Assembly (NCBI GenBank): GCA_944389125.1
Contig: CALXLF010000007.1
Coordinates: forward strand, 1-62,694
DNA: 62,694 nucleotides
Reading direction: 5' to 3'
From: an uncultured Clostridia bacterium
GTDB taxonomy: Bacteria > Bacillota > Clostridia > TANB77 > CAG-508
Made by a program: the position numbers and the translations under genes. Below the pieces are notes generated by a model that had not been told where the DNA came from, did not search any database, and worked only from the letters and a program-made list of their open reading frames with translations. Of this stretch, positions 37,436 through 46,337 are shown piece after piece (position 1 is the stretch's first letter; each line of letters starts with the position of its first letter).

Positions 37436-37873
37436 ATGTATATAGAGAAAATGAAAAATTCTGATTTTGAGTTAATAGAAAATAACTTGGAATCAGATTT
37501 TGACGATTTTTGGAATAAAGATATTTTAAAACAGGAATTATTAAATGATGAACATATATATTTAGTTGCAAAAGATTCGGTTTCAAATGAAGTTTTAGGT
37601 TTTGCAGGAATTCAATTTATATTAGATGAAGCAGAGCTTATTAATATTGTTGTAAAAAAGAATAAGCGAGGTTTGGGTATAGGAAAAGCTTTAATGGAAA
37701 AAATAATTAATATTTGTAGAGAAAATAATATGAAATTATTAAAGCTTGAAGTAAATGAAAAAAATTTGGTTGCTATAAATTTATATAAATTATTTGGATT
37801 TAAACAGGTTGGAATTCGTAATAAATATTATAATAATTGTGATGCAGCTATTTTAATGGATTTAAAACTATAA
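37436..37873 (+). CDS. rimI: ribosomal-protein-S18-alanine N-acetyltransferase-like GNAT
   Basis: The 145-residue GNAT has the acetyl-CoA site as KKNKRGLGIGKALMEKII (near 79-97) and the C-terminal NLYKLFGFKQVGIRNKYY block. Position directly after tsaB supports RimI. RBS GAAAGG. Confidence 0.9.
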   Translation: MYIEKMKNSDFELIENNLESDFDDFWNKDILKQELLNDEHIYLVAKDSVSNEVLGFAGIQFILDEAELINIVVKKNKRGLGIGKALMEKIINICRENNMKLLKLEVNEKNLVAINLYKLFGFKQVGIRNKYYNNCDAAILMDLKL

Positions 37874-37906
37874 TTATATATACTTATTTTAATTTTGAAA
37901 AAAATA

Positions 37907-37935
37907 TTGCAATATTTTGGTATTTGATATACAAT
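37907..37935 (+). promoter_or_regulatory. promoter of lonB
   Basis: TTGCAA (37907-37912), 17 bases, TACAAT (37930-37935), about 80 bases upstream of the ATG at 38014. Confidence 0.5.
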
Positions 37936-38013
37936 TCTGCTAGTAACAATATACATAGAAAAATAATTTTTTACATAGATAAAATTAAAAGATATACGGA
38001 GGAAGAGATACTA

Positions 38014-40410
38014 ATGAAGAAGAAAAGCGAGCTATCTGCTAAAGATTTAAAAGATGTTTGCAATCCTAATCAATTTAAGTTTGAAACAACTAAAGAAATA
38101 AATGATTCTAATAATTTGGTTTATGGACAAGAAAGAGGAATTAAAGCTTTAGAATTTGGATTAGATGTAAAAATAAGTGGATATAATTTATATCTAGAAG
38201 GAACTACTGGAGTTGGAAAAACTGTTTATACTAGAAAAGCATTAACAGCTAGAGCTTTAAAAGAAAAGACTCCAAATGATTGGTGTTATATTTATAATTT
38301 TGAAAATCCTAATGAACCAATAGCAGTAAGCTTTCCAGCAGGACAGGGAAAAGTTTTTCAAAATACAATGGAAATGTTTGTTAAAGATATTAGAAAAGAC
38401 ATTAAAAAAACCTTTAATAATGATGATTTTGAAAAAGAAAAGAAAGTTATAAAACAAGAATATGATCAAAAGAGAGAAAAATTATTAGAACAATTAAATA
38501 AAAGAACTTTAGTTCAAGGTTTTCAAGTTAAATCAACAGCAAATGGTGTTTATATGATGCCTGTATTAGATGGTAAACCATTAGCAGAAGATGAATTTGA
38601 AGCATTAGATGAAAATGTAAAAAGAGAATTTGAAGAACGTTCAGAGTTAGTTCAAGAGCAAGTGTTTGAGGCTTTGGCACAAATGAAAGCTGTTGAAAAA
38701 GAGGCTGAAGCAAAAATTGAAGAATGGCAATCAAATGTGGCATTATTAACAATAAATGTTCATATTAATTCTGTAAAAGCTAATTATAAAAGAAATAAAA
38801 TAATAGGAAATTACTTAGAAAATGTAAAAAAAGATATTCTAAAAAATATCTCAGCTTTTTTAGCTCCGGAACCTGATGAAAAAACTATGCAAGGTCCTAA
38901 TCAAAGACCAGATATTTTACAACCTTGGCTTAATTACAGAGTAAATTTATTTGTGGATAATAGTAAATTAGAAGGCGCACCTGTTATTATGGATAATAAT
39001 TATTCTTATAATAACATTTTTGGTGGAATAGAATATGAAAATCATTATGGAGCTATAAGAACTGATTTTACAATGCTTAAACCTGGTCTTATACACAAAG
39101 CAAATGGTGGATATCTTGTTTTTCAAGCAAAAGATTTACTAGCACATCAAGCTTGCTATGAAGCTTTAAAGAAGGCGCTAAGGACTGAACAAATTGGTAT
39201 AGAATCAATTGCCGATAATAATTCAAATATGGTTTTAGTTTCTTTAAGAGCAGGAGCGATACCATTAAAAGTAAAAGTATTACTTATTGGAAATTCAGAT
39301 ATTTATCATACATTACTTTCATATGATCCTGATTTTAGAAAATTATTTAAAATAAAAGTTGAGTTTGAGGATGATGCTCCAAAAACTCCTGAAAATATAC
39401 AAAAACTAGCTAATTTTGTACGTAATTTTTGTATGCAAGAGGAATTAGTGGATTTAGATAAAGAAGCTGTTGCAAAAGTTGTAGAATATGCATCAAAAAT
39501 TGCAGGTGATAAAGAAAAAATTTCAACACATTTCAATTCAATAAATGAAGTAGTTGGAGAGGCTGCTACTTGGGCAAAGCTTGATAAGTCTAAAATTGTA
39601 ACAAAAAAATACGTAGAAAAAGCTTTAGAAGAAAGAATTGATAGAATAAAAAAATATGATACTAAATATTTGCAGATGGTAAAAGAAGACGCTTTACTAA
39701 TTGATACAGATGGATATAAAAAAGGACAAATTAATGGATTAACTGTTATTACAATAGGAGATTATTCATTTGGTAAACCAGCTAAAATTACAGCAAATAC
39801 TTTTATGGGAAAATCAGGAATTGTGGATATTGAAAGAGAAGTTGATATGTCAGGATCTTCTCATTCAAAAGGAGTTTTAATTTTAACAGGATATATTGGT
39901 GAGCAATTTGCAGATGAATTTCCTCTTACACTTACAGCAAGTATTTGTTTTGAACAATTATACGGTGGAGTAGATGGAGATAGTGCATCTAGCACAGAGC
40001 TTTATGCAATACTTTCTAGTTTATCAGGACTTCCAATAAATCAATCACTTGCTGTTACGGGTTCTGTTAATCAAAAAGGAGAAATTCAACCTATTGGTGG
40101 AGTTAATGAAAAAATAGAAGGATTTCATCAAATTTGTAAAATGAGAGGATTTAATGGTGAACATGGAGTTATTATCCCAATTCAAAATGTTAGAAATTTA
40201 CATTTATCTGATGAAATAATTGAAGATGTAAAAAAAGGTGATTTCCATATTTATGCTATAAAAACTATAAATGAAGGAATTGAAATTTTGACAGGAGTTC
40301 CTGCAGGTACAAAAGGAAAAGATGGTAAATTTCCTTTTGGAACTGTAAATTATTTAGTAAGTGAAAAATTGAGAAAATATAGTAAACAGGCTGAAAAAGA
40401 AATTAAGTAA
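38014..40410 (+). CDS. lonB: LonB-type ATP-dependent protease (AAA_32 plus Lon_C)
   Basis: The 798-residue protein starts at 38014 because GGAGGA lies directly upstream. It has Walker A GTTGVGKT near 64-71, a coiled-coil insertion (about 130-260), a Walker B/sensor region (KPGLIHKANGGYLVFQAKD) and the S16 peptidase domain with catalytic S657 (GDSASSTEL) and K700 (VNEKIEGF). Relatives degrade proteins and are often tied to sporulation or stress in Bacillota. Not membrane bound. Confidence 0.92.
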   Translation: MKKKSELSAKDLKDVCNPNQFKFETTKEINDSNNLVYGQERGIKALEFGLDVKISGYNLYLEGTTGVGKTVYTRKALTARALKEKTPNDWCYIYNFENPNEPIAVSFPAGQGKVFQNTMEMFVKDIRKDIKKTFNNDDFEKEKKVIKQEYDQKREKLLEQLNKRTLVQGFQVKSTANGVYMMPVLDGKPLAEDEFEALDENVKREFEERSELVQEQVFEALAQMKAVEKEAEAKIEEWQSNVALLTINVHINSVKANYKRNKIIGNYLENVKKDILKNISAFLAPEPDEKTMQGPNQRPDILQPWLNYRVNLFVDNSKLEGAPVIMDNNYSYNNIFGGIEYENHYGAIRTDFTMLKPGLIHKANGGYLVFQAKDLLAHQACYEALKKALRTEQIGIESIADNNSNMVLVSLRAGAIPLKVKVLLIGNSDIYHTLLSYDPDFRKLFKIKVEFEDDAPKTPENIQKLANFVRNFCMQEELVDLDKEAVAKVVEYASKIAGDKEKISTHFNSINEVVGEAATWAKLDKSKIVTKKYVEKALEERIDRIKKYDTKYLQMVKEDALLIDTDGYKKGQINGLTVITIGDYSFGKPAKITANTFMGKSGIVDIEREVDMSGSSHSKGVLILTGYIGEQFADEFPLTLTASICFEQLYGGVDGDSASSTELYAILSSLSGLPINQSLAVTGSVNQKGEIQPIGGVNEKIEGFHQICKMRGFNGEHGVIIPIQNVRNLHLSDEIIEDVKKGDFHIYAIKTINEGIEILTGVPAGTKGKDGKFPFGTVNYLVSEKLRKYSKQAEKEIK

Positions 40411-40412
40411 AG

Positions 40413-40440
40413 GGAAGTCTAAATGACTTCCTAAATTTTT
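40413..40440 (+). terminator. weak hairpin after lonB
   Basis: GGAAGTC (40413-40419) and GACTTCC (40425-40431) with a short loop, followed by TAAATTTTT. The T-run is imperfect and the next gene starts only 20 bases on, so it may allow read-through. Confidence 0.5.
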
Positions 40441-40451
40441 AGAGGTGCATT

Positions 40452-42129
40452 TTGAAGAATATAAAGAATAACTGGAATTTGATAACTTGTATAATTATTA
40501 TGATTATATTAACAATTGTAATGTTTTTTTATATAGATAAAAAACAAGGATTTCATGAGGATGAAATATTTTCATATACAGCATCAAATGGTAAATATTC
40601 AAATATTTTGCTTACATATGCTGAATCTGATAATGTAGATACAATTATTAAATCTCCTAGCATAATAAATTCATTAAAAAACATTGTATATTACAAAATT
40701 ATTAATCCGGATGAATATGATGAAAAATATAAAGAACTTCAAGAAGAAAGGCAATCTTCAATTTGGAGGACTAGAGAAGAAGCTTCTGAAACAATGCAAG
40801 TAGATTCTGTTTCAGAGATATTTGACTATTTCACTGTTTATTGGAATACAGCAAGAGATGTTCATCCACCACTTTTTTATTTTTTGGTACATTTTGTATC
40901 ATGTTTATTTTATAATCATTTTTCAAAATATATAATTTTTATAATAAATTTAGCATTCTTTTTGGCAACATGTATTTTTTTAAGAAAGATTATGAAAACA
41001 TTAAATAAAGAAAATTTAACTATTCCACTTTTATGTTTTTATGGGTTTAGTATAGGTGCAATTTCAACTGTAATGTTTCAAAGAATGTATATGATGCTTA
41101 CATTTTTTACAATATGCTTTTTATATATTAATTTAAAAATATATTATAATGATTTTAAATTAGATAAAAAATTAAAAATAAGCTTATGTGTTACTACAAT
41201 TTTGGGATTTTTAACACAATATTATTTTTGTATTTATGCTGCTTTTTTATCATTTATTATGATAATTATAATGTTAAAGAAAAAATATAAGCGAGAAATT
41301 AAAACTTATATTTGGCAATTAGTTAAATCAGCTATTATTGGTGTTTTATTATTTTTACCAAGTATATACCATATATTTTTTTCATATAGAGGAGCAGCAC
41401 GGAGATGGAAATGAATATACTATTATTCAAATGGCTATTTCATTTATAAAAAGTATATTTAAATCATATAGTTTCTCAAATATTATAGGAATTATAATTA
41501 GTGCATTTTTAATTTTGATTTTAATTGTAAGATGTATTAAAAATAAAGAAGATAGAAATTTATATTGCTTACTTATTATACCAGTAATTTTAAATTTTAT
41601 AGTTATTTGTAAATTATCACCATATAGATCGCTAAGATATGTAATGAATATTTTACCTATTATCTCAATAATAATAATATGTTTATTAGATAATTTATTT
41701 AAAAATAAAAATTTCAGTGTTATTATTTTAACAGTTACAGCATGTGGAATATCAATCTTTGGCTTAGCAACTAATAAAGTAAAATATTTATACATAGGTT
41801 ATAATGACTATTTAGAAGTTGCAGAAGAAAACAGTGAAAGCAAATTTGTTTTAATTTGTCCAACAGTATTTAATCATATTCAAGATATACCTGAAATGAA
41901 AATATATAAAGAATCTATAGTAATAGCTCCAGATAGCTTGGATGAGCTAAAAGAGAATAAAGAATTACAAGAAGATGATGAATTTATATTAAGTATAAAA
42001 AATTGGATTGGAGACACAGAAGGAATCTTAAATAAGGTTTTGGAATATACAGGTTATACAAATTCTGAATTATTATTAAATACTAATAATTCAGCAAATT
42101 GCTTAGTATATAAAATTACAAAAAAATAG
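40452..42129 (+). CDS. polytopic membrane glycosyltransferase-like protein, split by +1 shift at CGG
   Basis: Begins at TTG 40452 with AGAGGTG as RBS. The protein has a first helix, an outside loop containing VHPPLFYFLVHFVSC (the DxHPPLYY-type motif of GT-C/GT39-like transferases near 138), and many further helices. Frame 1 ends at RRWK soon after CGG 41400-41402. Skipping C41400 continues as GAAGDGNEYTII and several more helices. The joined product is 558 residues with about 11 predicted helices. Sugar donor (polyprenyl-phosphate sugar) and acceptor are inferred from the family only. Some homology uncertainty remains around the junction because this loop is less conserved. Confidence 0.75.
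41400..41403 (+). other. predicted +1 recoding site CGGA in the 40.5 kb glycosyltransferase
   Basis: Frame-0 context is GCA CGG AGA. Skipping C41400 gives GCA GGA GAT and a continuous 558-codon frame. Confidence 0.65.
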
Positions 42130-42130
42130 A

Positions 42131-42158
42131 TTGACAAATTTTTAAAATGTAGTATAAT
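42131..42158 (+). promoter_or_regulatory. promoter of the small ORF and rpmE
   Basis: TTGACA (42131-42136), 16 bases, TATAAT (42153-42158). Confidence 0.7.
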
Positions 42159-42200
42159 AATATAGTAATTCTGCTATATGAGAGTAGAGAGGTGAAGTTT

Positions 42201-42395
42201 ATGTTAGCTAAGATTTGGAAGAAAATAGCTTTAGCTGTATGTATAATAGCTGTTTTATTTAATATAACTAGTAAATTAGTTAAAAAAACTAACTTAAAAG
42301 ATGAACTTCAGAGTGTTATTGGTGGTGAAGCAATTTCTTTTACAGAAGAAAGTGCTGAAAATCAGGAGGAAACCAGTAATACAAATGCAGAGTAA
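42201..42395 (+). CDS. small single-helix membrane protein
   Basis: The ATG at 42201 follows AGAGGTGA. The 64-residue product has one helix (about 6-24, with IALAVCIIAVLF) and a hydrophilic acidic tail. It shares a promoter with rpmE, 63 bases downstream. I do not recognise it. A signal peptide without lipobox is an alternative. Confidence 0.5.
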   Translation: MLAKIWKKIALAVCIIAVLFNITSKLVKKTNLKDELQSVIGGEAISFTEESAENQEETSNTNAE

Positions 42396-42458
42396 ACTTG
42401 TAAAAAAATATATTTTAATGATAAAATCAAAATCATGAGAAAGAGGTGAACTTGTAAG

Positions 42459-42656
42459 ATGAAAGAAGGAATACATCCAAACTATGGACCAGCTACAATT
42501 ACATGTGCTTGTGGAAATGTTATAGAAACAAATTCAACAAAACCAGAAATGAAAGTTGATGTTTGCTCAAAATGCCATCCATACTGGACAGGAAGCTTAA
42601 AACAAAATACAACAGGTGGTAGAGCTGACAGATTTAGAAAAAAATATGGTATATAG
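42459..42656 (+). CDS. rpmE: 50S ribosomal protein L31 (zinc-binding, C+ type)
   Basis: The 65-residue protein has [16 protein letters not shown] and [13 protein letters not shown], giving the four Cys that bind zinc in the C+ form of L31, and ends in RFRKKYG. RBS AAAGAGGTG. Confidence 0.95.
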   Translation: MKEGIHPNYGPATITCACGNVIETNSTKPEMKVDVCSKCHPYWTGSLKQNTTGGRADRFRKKYGI

Positions 42657-42673
42657 TTTAAAAGTATATATTA

Positions 42674-42712
42674 AAGAGATTTGCTAATTAACAGTAAATC
42701 TCTTTTTTATTT
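42674..42712 (+). terminator. intrinsic terminator after rpmE
   Basis: AAAGAGATTT pairs with AAATCTCTTT across a short AT-rich loop, followed by TTTATTTT. Confidence 0.8.
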
Positions 42713-42767
42713 TGTGCTTTTAAATTTTTATGGCTTATGATAAAATTATATAAATTTAAAAAAGCTA

Positions 42768-42798
42768 TTGACTCTCCCTTTAAGGTAAGGGTTAAAAT
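42768..42798 (+). promoter_or_regulatory. MerR-type promoter/operator before rlmH
   Basis: TTGACT (42768-42773) and TAAAAT (42793-42798) are separated by 19 bases instead of 17. The spacer carries an inverted repeat, CCCTT and AAGGG around TAAGGT. An over-long spacer with a dyad is the signature of MerR-family controlled promoters. Transcription would start at about the rlmH ribosome site. No merR gene is adjacent. Confidence 0.4.
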
Positions 42799-42817
42799 GA
42801 AAACAGGAGGAGAAAAA

Positions 42818-43300
42818 ATGTTAGAGATAAATATTGTATGTTGTGGGAAAATTAAAGAAAATTATTTAAAAGATGCAATTGCAGAATATTCAAAAAGACT
42901 TTCAAAATATTGTAATTTAAAAATTTATGAAATTCAAGATGAAAAAGTTCCTGACAAAATAAATGAAAATATTGCTGAAAAGATTAAGAATATTGAAGCA
43001 GAAAAAATGTTAAAAGTAATAAAAAAAGATTCTTATATTATAGCTTTAGATTTAGAAGGAAAAGAATATACATCAGAAGAGTTTTCTAAAAAAATAGATG
43101 ATATAGCTTTAAATTTTAATAGTTCTATTACATTTATAATTGGAGGAACTTTAGGAATAGGAAAAGAAGTTTTAAACATATCTAAAGAAAAGATCTGCTT
43201 TTCAAAGATGACTTTTCCGCATCAATTAATTAGAGTATTTTTATTAGAGCAAATTTTTAGAGGATTTAAAATTTCAAAAGGAGAAGTATATCATAGGTAA
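42818..43300 (+). CDS. rlmH: 23S rRNA (pseudouridine1915-N3)-methyltransferase RlmH
   Basis: The 160-residue SPOUT methyltransferase starts at 42818 after AGGAGG; an in-frame upstream start would add an unusual tail. It has INIVCCGKIKENYLK at the N-terminus, IALDLEGKEYTSEEFS and the SAM-binding knot (FIIGGTLGIGKEVL), then KMTFPHQLIRVFLLEQIFR and ends in YHR, as in the family. Confidence 0.95.
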   Translation: MLEINIVCCGKIKENYLKDAIAEYSKRLSKYCNLKIYEIQDEKVPDKINENIAEKIKNIEAEKMLKVIKKDSYIIALDLEGKEYTSEEFSKKIDDIALNFNSSITFIIGGTLGIGKEVLNISKEKICFSKMTFPHQLIRVFLLEQIFRGFKISKGEVYHR

Positions 43301-43409
43301 ATAATTTCTCTAAAAAATGTAAAATAAATTTTAAAAAAATATAGACTAAATTTAAGATTTGTGATAATATATTTCCGTAAATAAAATTAGTTTAACAGGG
43401 GGTTTCAAT

Positions 43410-43892
43410 ATGGATTGGAAAAAATTAGGAACTGATATTTTAGAAAAAATTAAAACTACTAGAATTTTAGGAATAATTGCACTTGTATTATTGTATGGGG
43501 GTTTGATGCTTCCATTTGTTGGAATTGAATACAAAGATACAGCAACAGCTTCATGGGTTGATCAACAATTATATGATAATGGAAAGGGTATAATGTTATT
43601 ATGGATTTTATCTGTAGTATTAATGTTTAGTGATGTAATTGCAGCAAATTGGCCAAAAGGAAGTAAGATTTTTAGTAAATTAACTAATCCAAAAATCTTA
43701 TTAATTCCTGTAATAATTACACTTATAGTATTAATAGTTACACAAGTTAAATTCTTTGATGATTATGATTACTTTGAAGATGATATTTATTTATATCCTG
43801 GATATTTTCTTAATTGGTTAGGAATGATTGCAATGACAGCATATGCTTTCTTATATAAAGGAAATAATGCTAAAAAAGACAGTGAAGAATAA
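43410..43892 (+). CDS. four-helix membrane protein of unknown function
   Basis: The 160-residue protein has four hydrophobic segments (about 18-38, 62-80, 95-113 and 132-150) joined by short loops, one of them acidic and aromatic. RBS AGGGGG. It is monocistronic, followed by its own terminator. Not recognised. Confidence 0.6.
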   Translation: MDWKKLGTDILEKIKTTRILGIIALVLLYGGLMLPFVGIEYKDTATASWVDQQLYDNGKGIMLLWILSVVLMFSDVIAANWPKGSKIFSKLTNPKILLIPVIITLIVLIVTQVKFFDDYDYFEDDIYLYPGYFLNWLGMIAMTAYAFLYKGNNAKKDSEE

Positions 43893-43904
43893 AATTTGAT
43901 ATAT

Positions 43905-43937
43905 AAAAAATCTCGGAATTTTGCCGAGATTTTTTTG
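43905..43937 (+). terminator. intrinsic terminator
   Basis: AATCTCGG and CCGAGATT form a GC-containing stem followed by TTTTTT. Confidence 0.9.
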
Positions 43938-43946
43938 CTTTTTTCA

Positions 43947-43974
43947 TTGACTTAAATATTAATTTAAGTATAAA
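43947..43974 (+). promoter_or_regulatory. promoter of the MgtC-family gene
   Basis: TTGACT (43947-43952), 16 bases, TATAAA (43969-43974). Confidence 0.5.
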
Positions 43975-44036
43975 ATAAAATAGTTACTAATAGTATTTTT
44001 AATGTATATTTTAAATAAAGGGGGAAAAAGCAAAAC

Positions 44037-44717
44037 ATGAATGAAGTTTTTTCAAGTATTATTCAATCAGATTCTTTTGCTATAATTTTAAAATTAGTTC
44101 TTGTTTTTATTCTTTCAGGTTTTATTGGATTAGAGCGTGCAGCTTTGAGTAAACCTGCTGGATTTAGAACTCATGTACTTGTCGGAATAAGTGGAGTTTT
44201 AACAATGGTTTGTGGTGAATATTTATTTGAAACAAAAGGAAGCGATGTGACTAGAATACCAGCTCAGCTTCTATCAGGGATTGGATTTTTAGGTGCAGGA
44301 ACTATTTTAAGAGATGGTTTTAATGTAAAAGGGTTAACAACAGCAGCTAGTCTTTTAGTTGTAGCTTGTATAGGTCTTTGTGTTGGTGCAGGACTTTATG
44401 TTGGAAGTATTATAGCAACAATTGTAGTTTATCTTGTTCTTACATATTCAAAATATATATCTGAAAAGGTTGAACATTATAATAGTTTTTCTTTAAATAT
44501 CATATCAAAAAAACCAAAAGATATAATAGAAGAAATACAAGAATTATTAGATAAAAGTAAAATAGAAATAAAAGATATTGTTATTGAAGAAGATACAGAT
44601 TCTGATCAATATAGTAAGATAAAAATTCAAGGTCAATATAGGGATGAGATAAACAAAAATAAAATAATGTCAAAATTAATGACTATGGATGGAGTAGCTA
44701 AAGTTTTAGAAATTTAG
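44037..44717 (+). CDS. MgtC/SapB-family membrane protein
   Basis: The 226-residue protein has the conserved MgtC N-terminal half (FILSGFIGLERAALSKPAGF, TMVCGEYL, RIPAQLLSGIGFLGAGTIL) with four or five helices, and a soluble C-terminal ACT-like domain (about 145-226). Members affect magnesium homeostasis or the proton ATPase; the role in non-pathogens is unsettled. RBS GGGGGA. Confidence 0.88.
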   Translation: MNEVFSSIIQSDSFAIILKLVLVFILSGFIGLERAALSKPAGFRTHVLVGISGVLTMVCGEYLFETKGSDVTRIPAQLLSGIGFLGAGTILRDGFNVKGLTTAASLLVVACIGLCVGAGLYVGSIIATIVVYLVLTYSKYISEKVEHYNSFSLNIISKKPKDIIEEIQELLDKSKIEIKDIVIEEDTDSDQYSKIKIQGQYRDEINKNKIMSKLMTMDGVAKVLEI

Positions 44718-44734
44718 AAAAAAGGAAAAAATAT

Positions 44735-46201
44735 ATGAATAAATATAAATTAGAAATAACTGTTTTTTTTAGTGGTGCATTAACTATGATGTTAGAATTG
44801 ATTGCAGCTAGAGTATTATCACCATATGTAGGAAGTTCTAACTTAATATGGACTATTATAATTGGAATAATGTTAATATGTATGAGTATTGGATATTGGT
44901 TTGGAGGAAAAATAGCAGATAGAAATAAAGAAAATGATATAAAAAATTTATCTGATTTTTTAATGATTTCTGCTATTGCAACAAGTTTTATTCCTGTTTT
45001 GGAAATTGTATTTATAGATGGACTATCAAAGATTTCAAGTAATTTAGTACTTGTAGCTATAATATGTGCAACTGTAACTTTTGGAATTCCAAGCTTTTTG
45101 TTAGCAACAGTTTCTCCAATTGCAGTAAAAATAAAAAATAATAGTATGGAACAGGTTGGAGCAACATCAGGTAAAATATCATCATTATCAACAATAGGAA
45201 GTATTTTTGGTACATTTTTTGCAGGCTTTGTTTTAATACCAAATCTTGGTGTAAGAAATATTATATTGGCATGTTCCATTCTTTTGTGGGTTTTATCTGT
45301 TTACCTATTTCATGAAAAAAGTAAAAAGAATTTAATGTTTATAATTATAGGTCTAATAATTATTGTAGGATTAAATTTATTAGGAAGATATCTTTTTTAT
45401 ATAAATAATCCTGATATAATAAGAGATGTTGATTCTGAATATAGTAGAATATGGGTTAAAGAAATAAATGGAGATGAAAATACATATAAAACTTTACAAG
45501 TAGATACTGGTTTAGAATCTTATATTAATCAAGATACTGGAGAAATGGGAGCACCTTACTTATATTATTATGATTTATTTGATTATTTTGATAAAGATGC
45601 AAAAGATGCACTAATGATAGGTGGTGCAGCATATACTTATCCGATGCATTATTTAAAAAAATACCAAGACAAAACGATTGATGTTGTAGAAATAGATAAA
45701 ACTATGACTAAAATTGCAGAGGAAGAATTTGGATTAGATAAAAATAATTCAAATTTAGGTTTAATAACTCAAGATGGAAGAAGTTTTTTAAATTATAATA
45801 ATAAGAAATATGATGCCATTTTTATTGATGCTTTTAAAGGGTTAAATGCCCCATTTGAATTAACAACATATGAAGCTATGAAAAAAGCGTATAATAATTT
45901 AAATGACAATGGAATAGTTATAACTAACATTATTTCATCTATTAAAGGTGATGATTCAGATTTTATAAAATATGAGTATACAACATATAAAGCTGTATTT
46001 GATGAAGTAAAAGTATTTAAAGTAAATCCTAATAGTGCAGATAATGAAGAACAAAATTTAATATTAATAGGAATTAAAGGAAATACAAATATAGATAATG
46101 ATAAAGAAGAAGAGTATAATTGGCTTTTAAGTAATGAAATTACAGATTTTACAAGTGATAAACCAATTGTTACAGATGATTATGCTCCAATAGGAGATTA
46201 A
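44735..46201 (+). CDS. membrane-fused spermidine-synthase-like protein
   Basis: The 488-residue protein has about seven helices (1-235) followed by a soluble Rossmann methyltransferase/spermidine-synthase-like domain (ALMIGGAAYTYPMHYL near 291-306, VVEIDKTM, QDGRSFL, IFIDAFKG). The canonical aminopropyl-acceptor residues are not obvious, so polyamine synthesis is not certain. RBS AAAAGGA, 17 bases after the MgtC-like gene. Confidence 0.82.
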   Translation: MNKYKLEITVFFSGALTMMLELIAARVLSPYVGSSNLIWTIIIGIMLICMSIGYWFGGKIADRNKENDIKNLSDFLMISAIATSFIPVLEIVFIDGLSKISSNLVLVAIICATVTFGIPSFLLATVSPIAVKIKNNSMEQVGATSGKISSLSTIGSIFGTFFAGFVLIPNLGVRNIILACSILLWVLSVYLFHEKSKKNLMFIIIGLIIIVGLNLLGRYLFYINNPDIIRDVDSEYSRIWVKEINGDENTYKTLQVDTGLESYINQDTGEMGAPYLYYYDLFDYFDKDAKDALMIGGAAYTYPMHYLKKYQDKTIDVVEIDKTMTKIAEEEFGLDKNNSNLGLITQDGRSFLNYNNKKYDAIFIDAFKGLNAPFELTTYEAMKKAYNNLNDNGIVITNIISSIKGDDSDFIKYEYTTYKAVFDEVKVFKVNPNSADNEEQNLILIGIKGNTNIDNDKEEEYNWLLSNEITDFTSDKPIVTDDYAPIGD

Positions 46202-46249
46202 AACTTTGAAGTAATTAAATTTTTAAGAATTTATTTCAATTTTCAACTG

Positions 46250-46278
46250 TTGACTTTTATGTAAAGTGGTTATATAAT
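46250..46278 (+). promoter_or_regulatory. promoter of typA
   Basis: TTGACT (46250-46255), 17 bases, TATAAT (46273-46278), about 60 bases upstream of the ATG. Confidence 0.75.
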
Positions 46279-46337
46279 ATTATAGTTAAAATTTAAGAGA
46301 AAATATGTTTTGGGTTATAAGAAATTAGGAGGAAGAA

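Noticed and set aside
37990..38003. TACGGAGG before lonB as a further shift site
   Set aside because: It lies in non-coding sequence and is simply the ribosome site of lonB.
44698..45279. 193-codon minus-strand ORF inside the spermidine-synthase-like gene
   Set aside because: It mirrors a helix-rich plus-strand gene with clear homology. The reverse product is Ile/Lys-rich and matches nothing recognisable.
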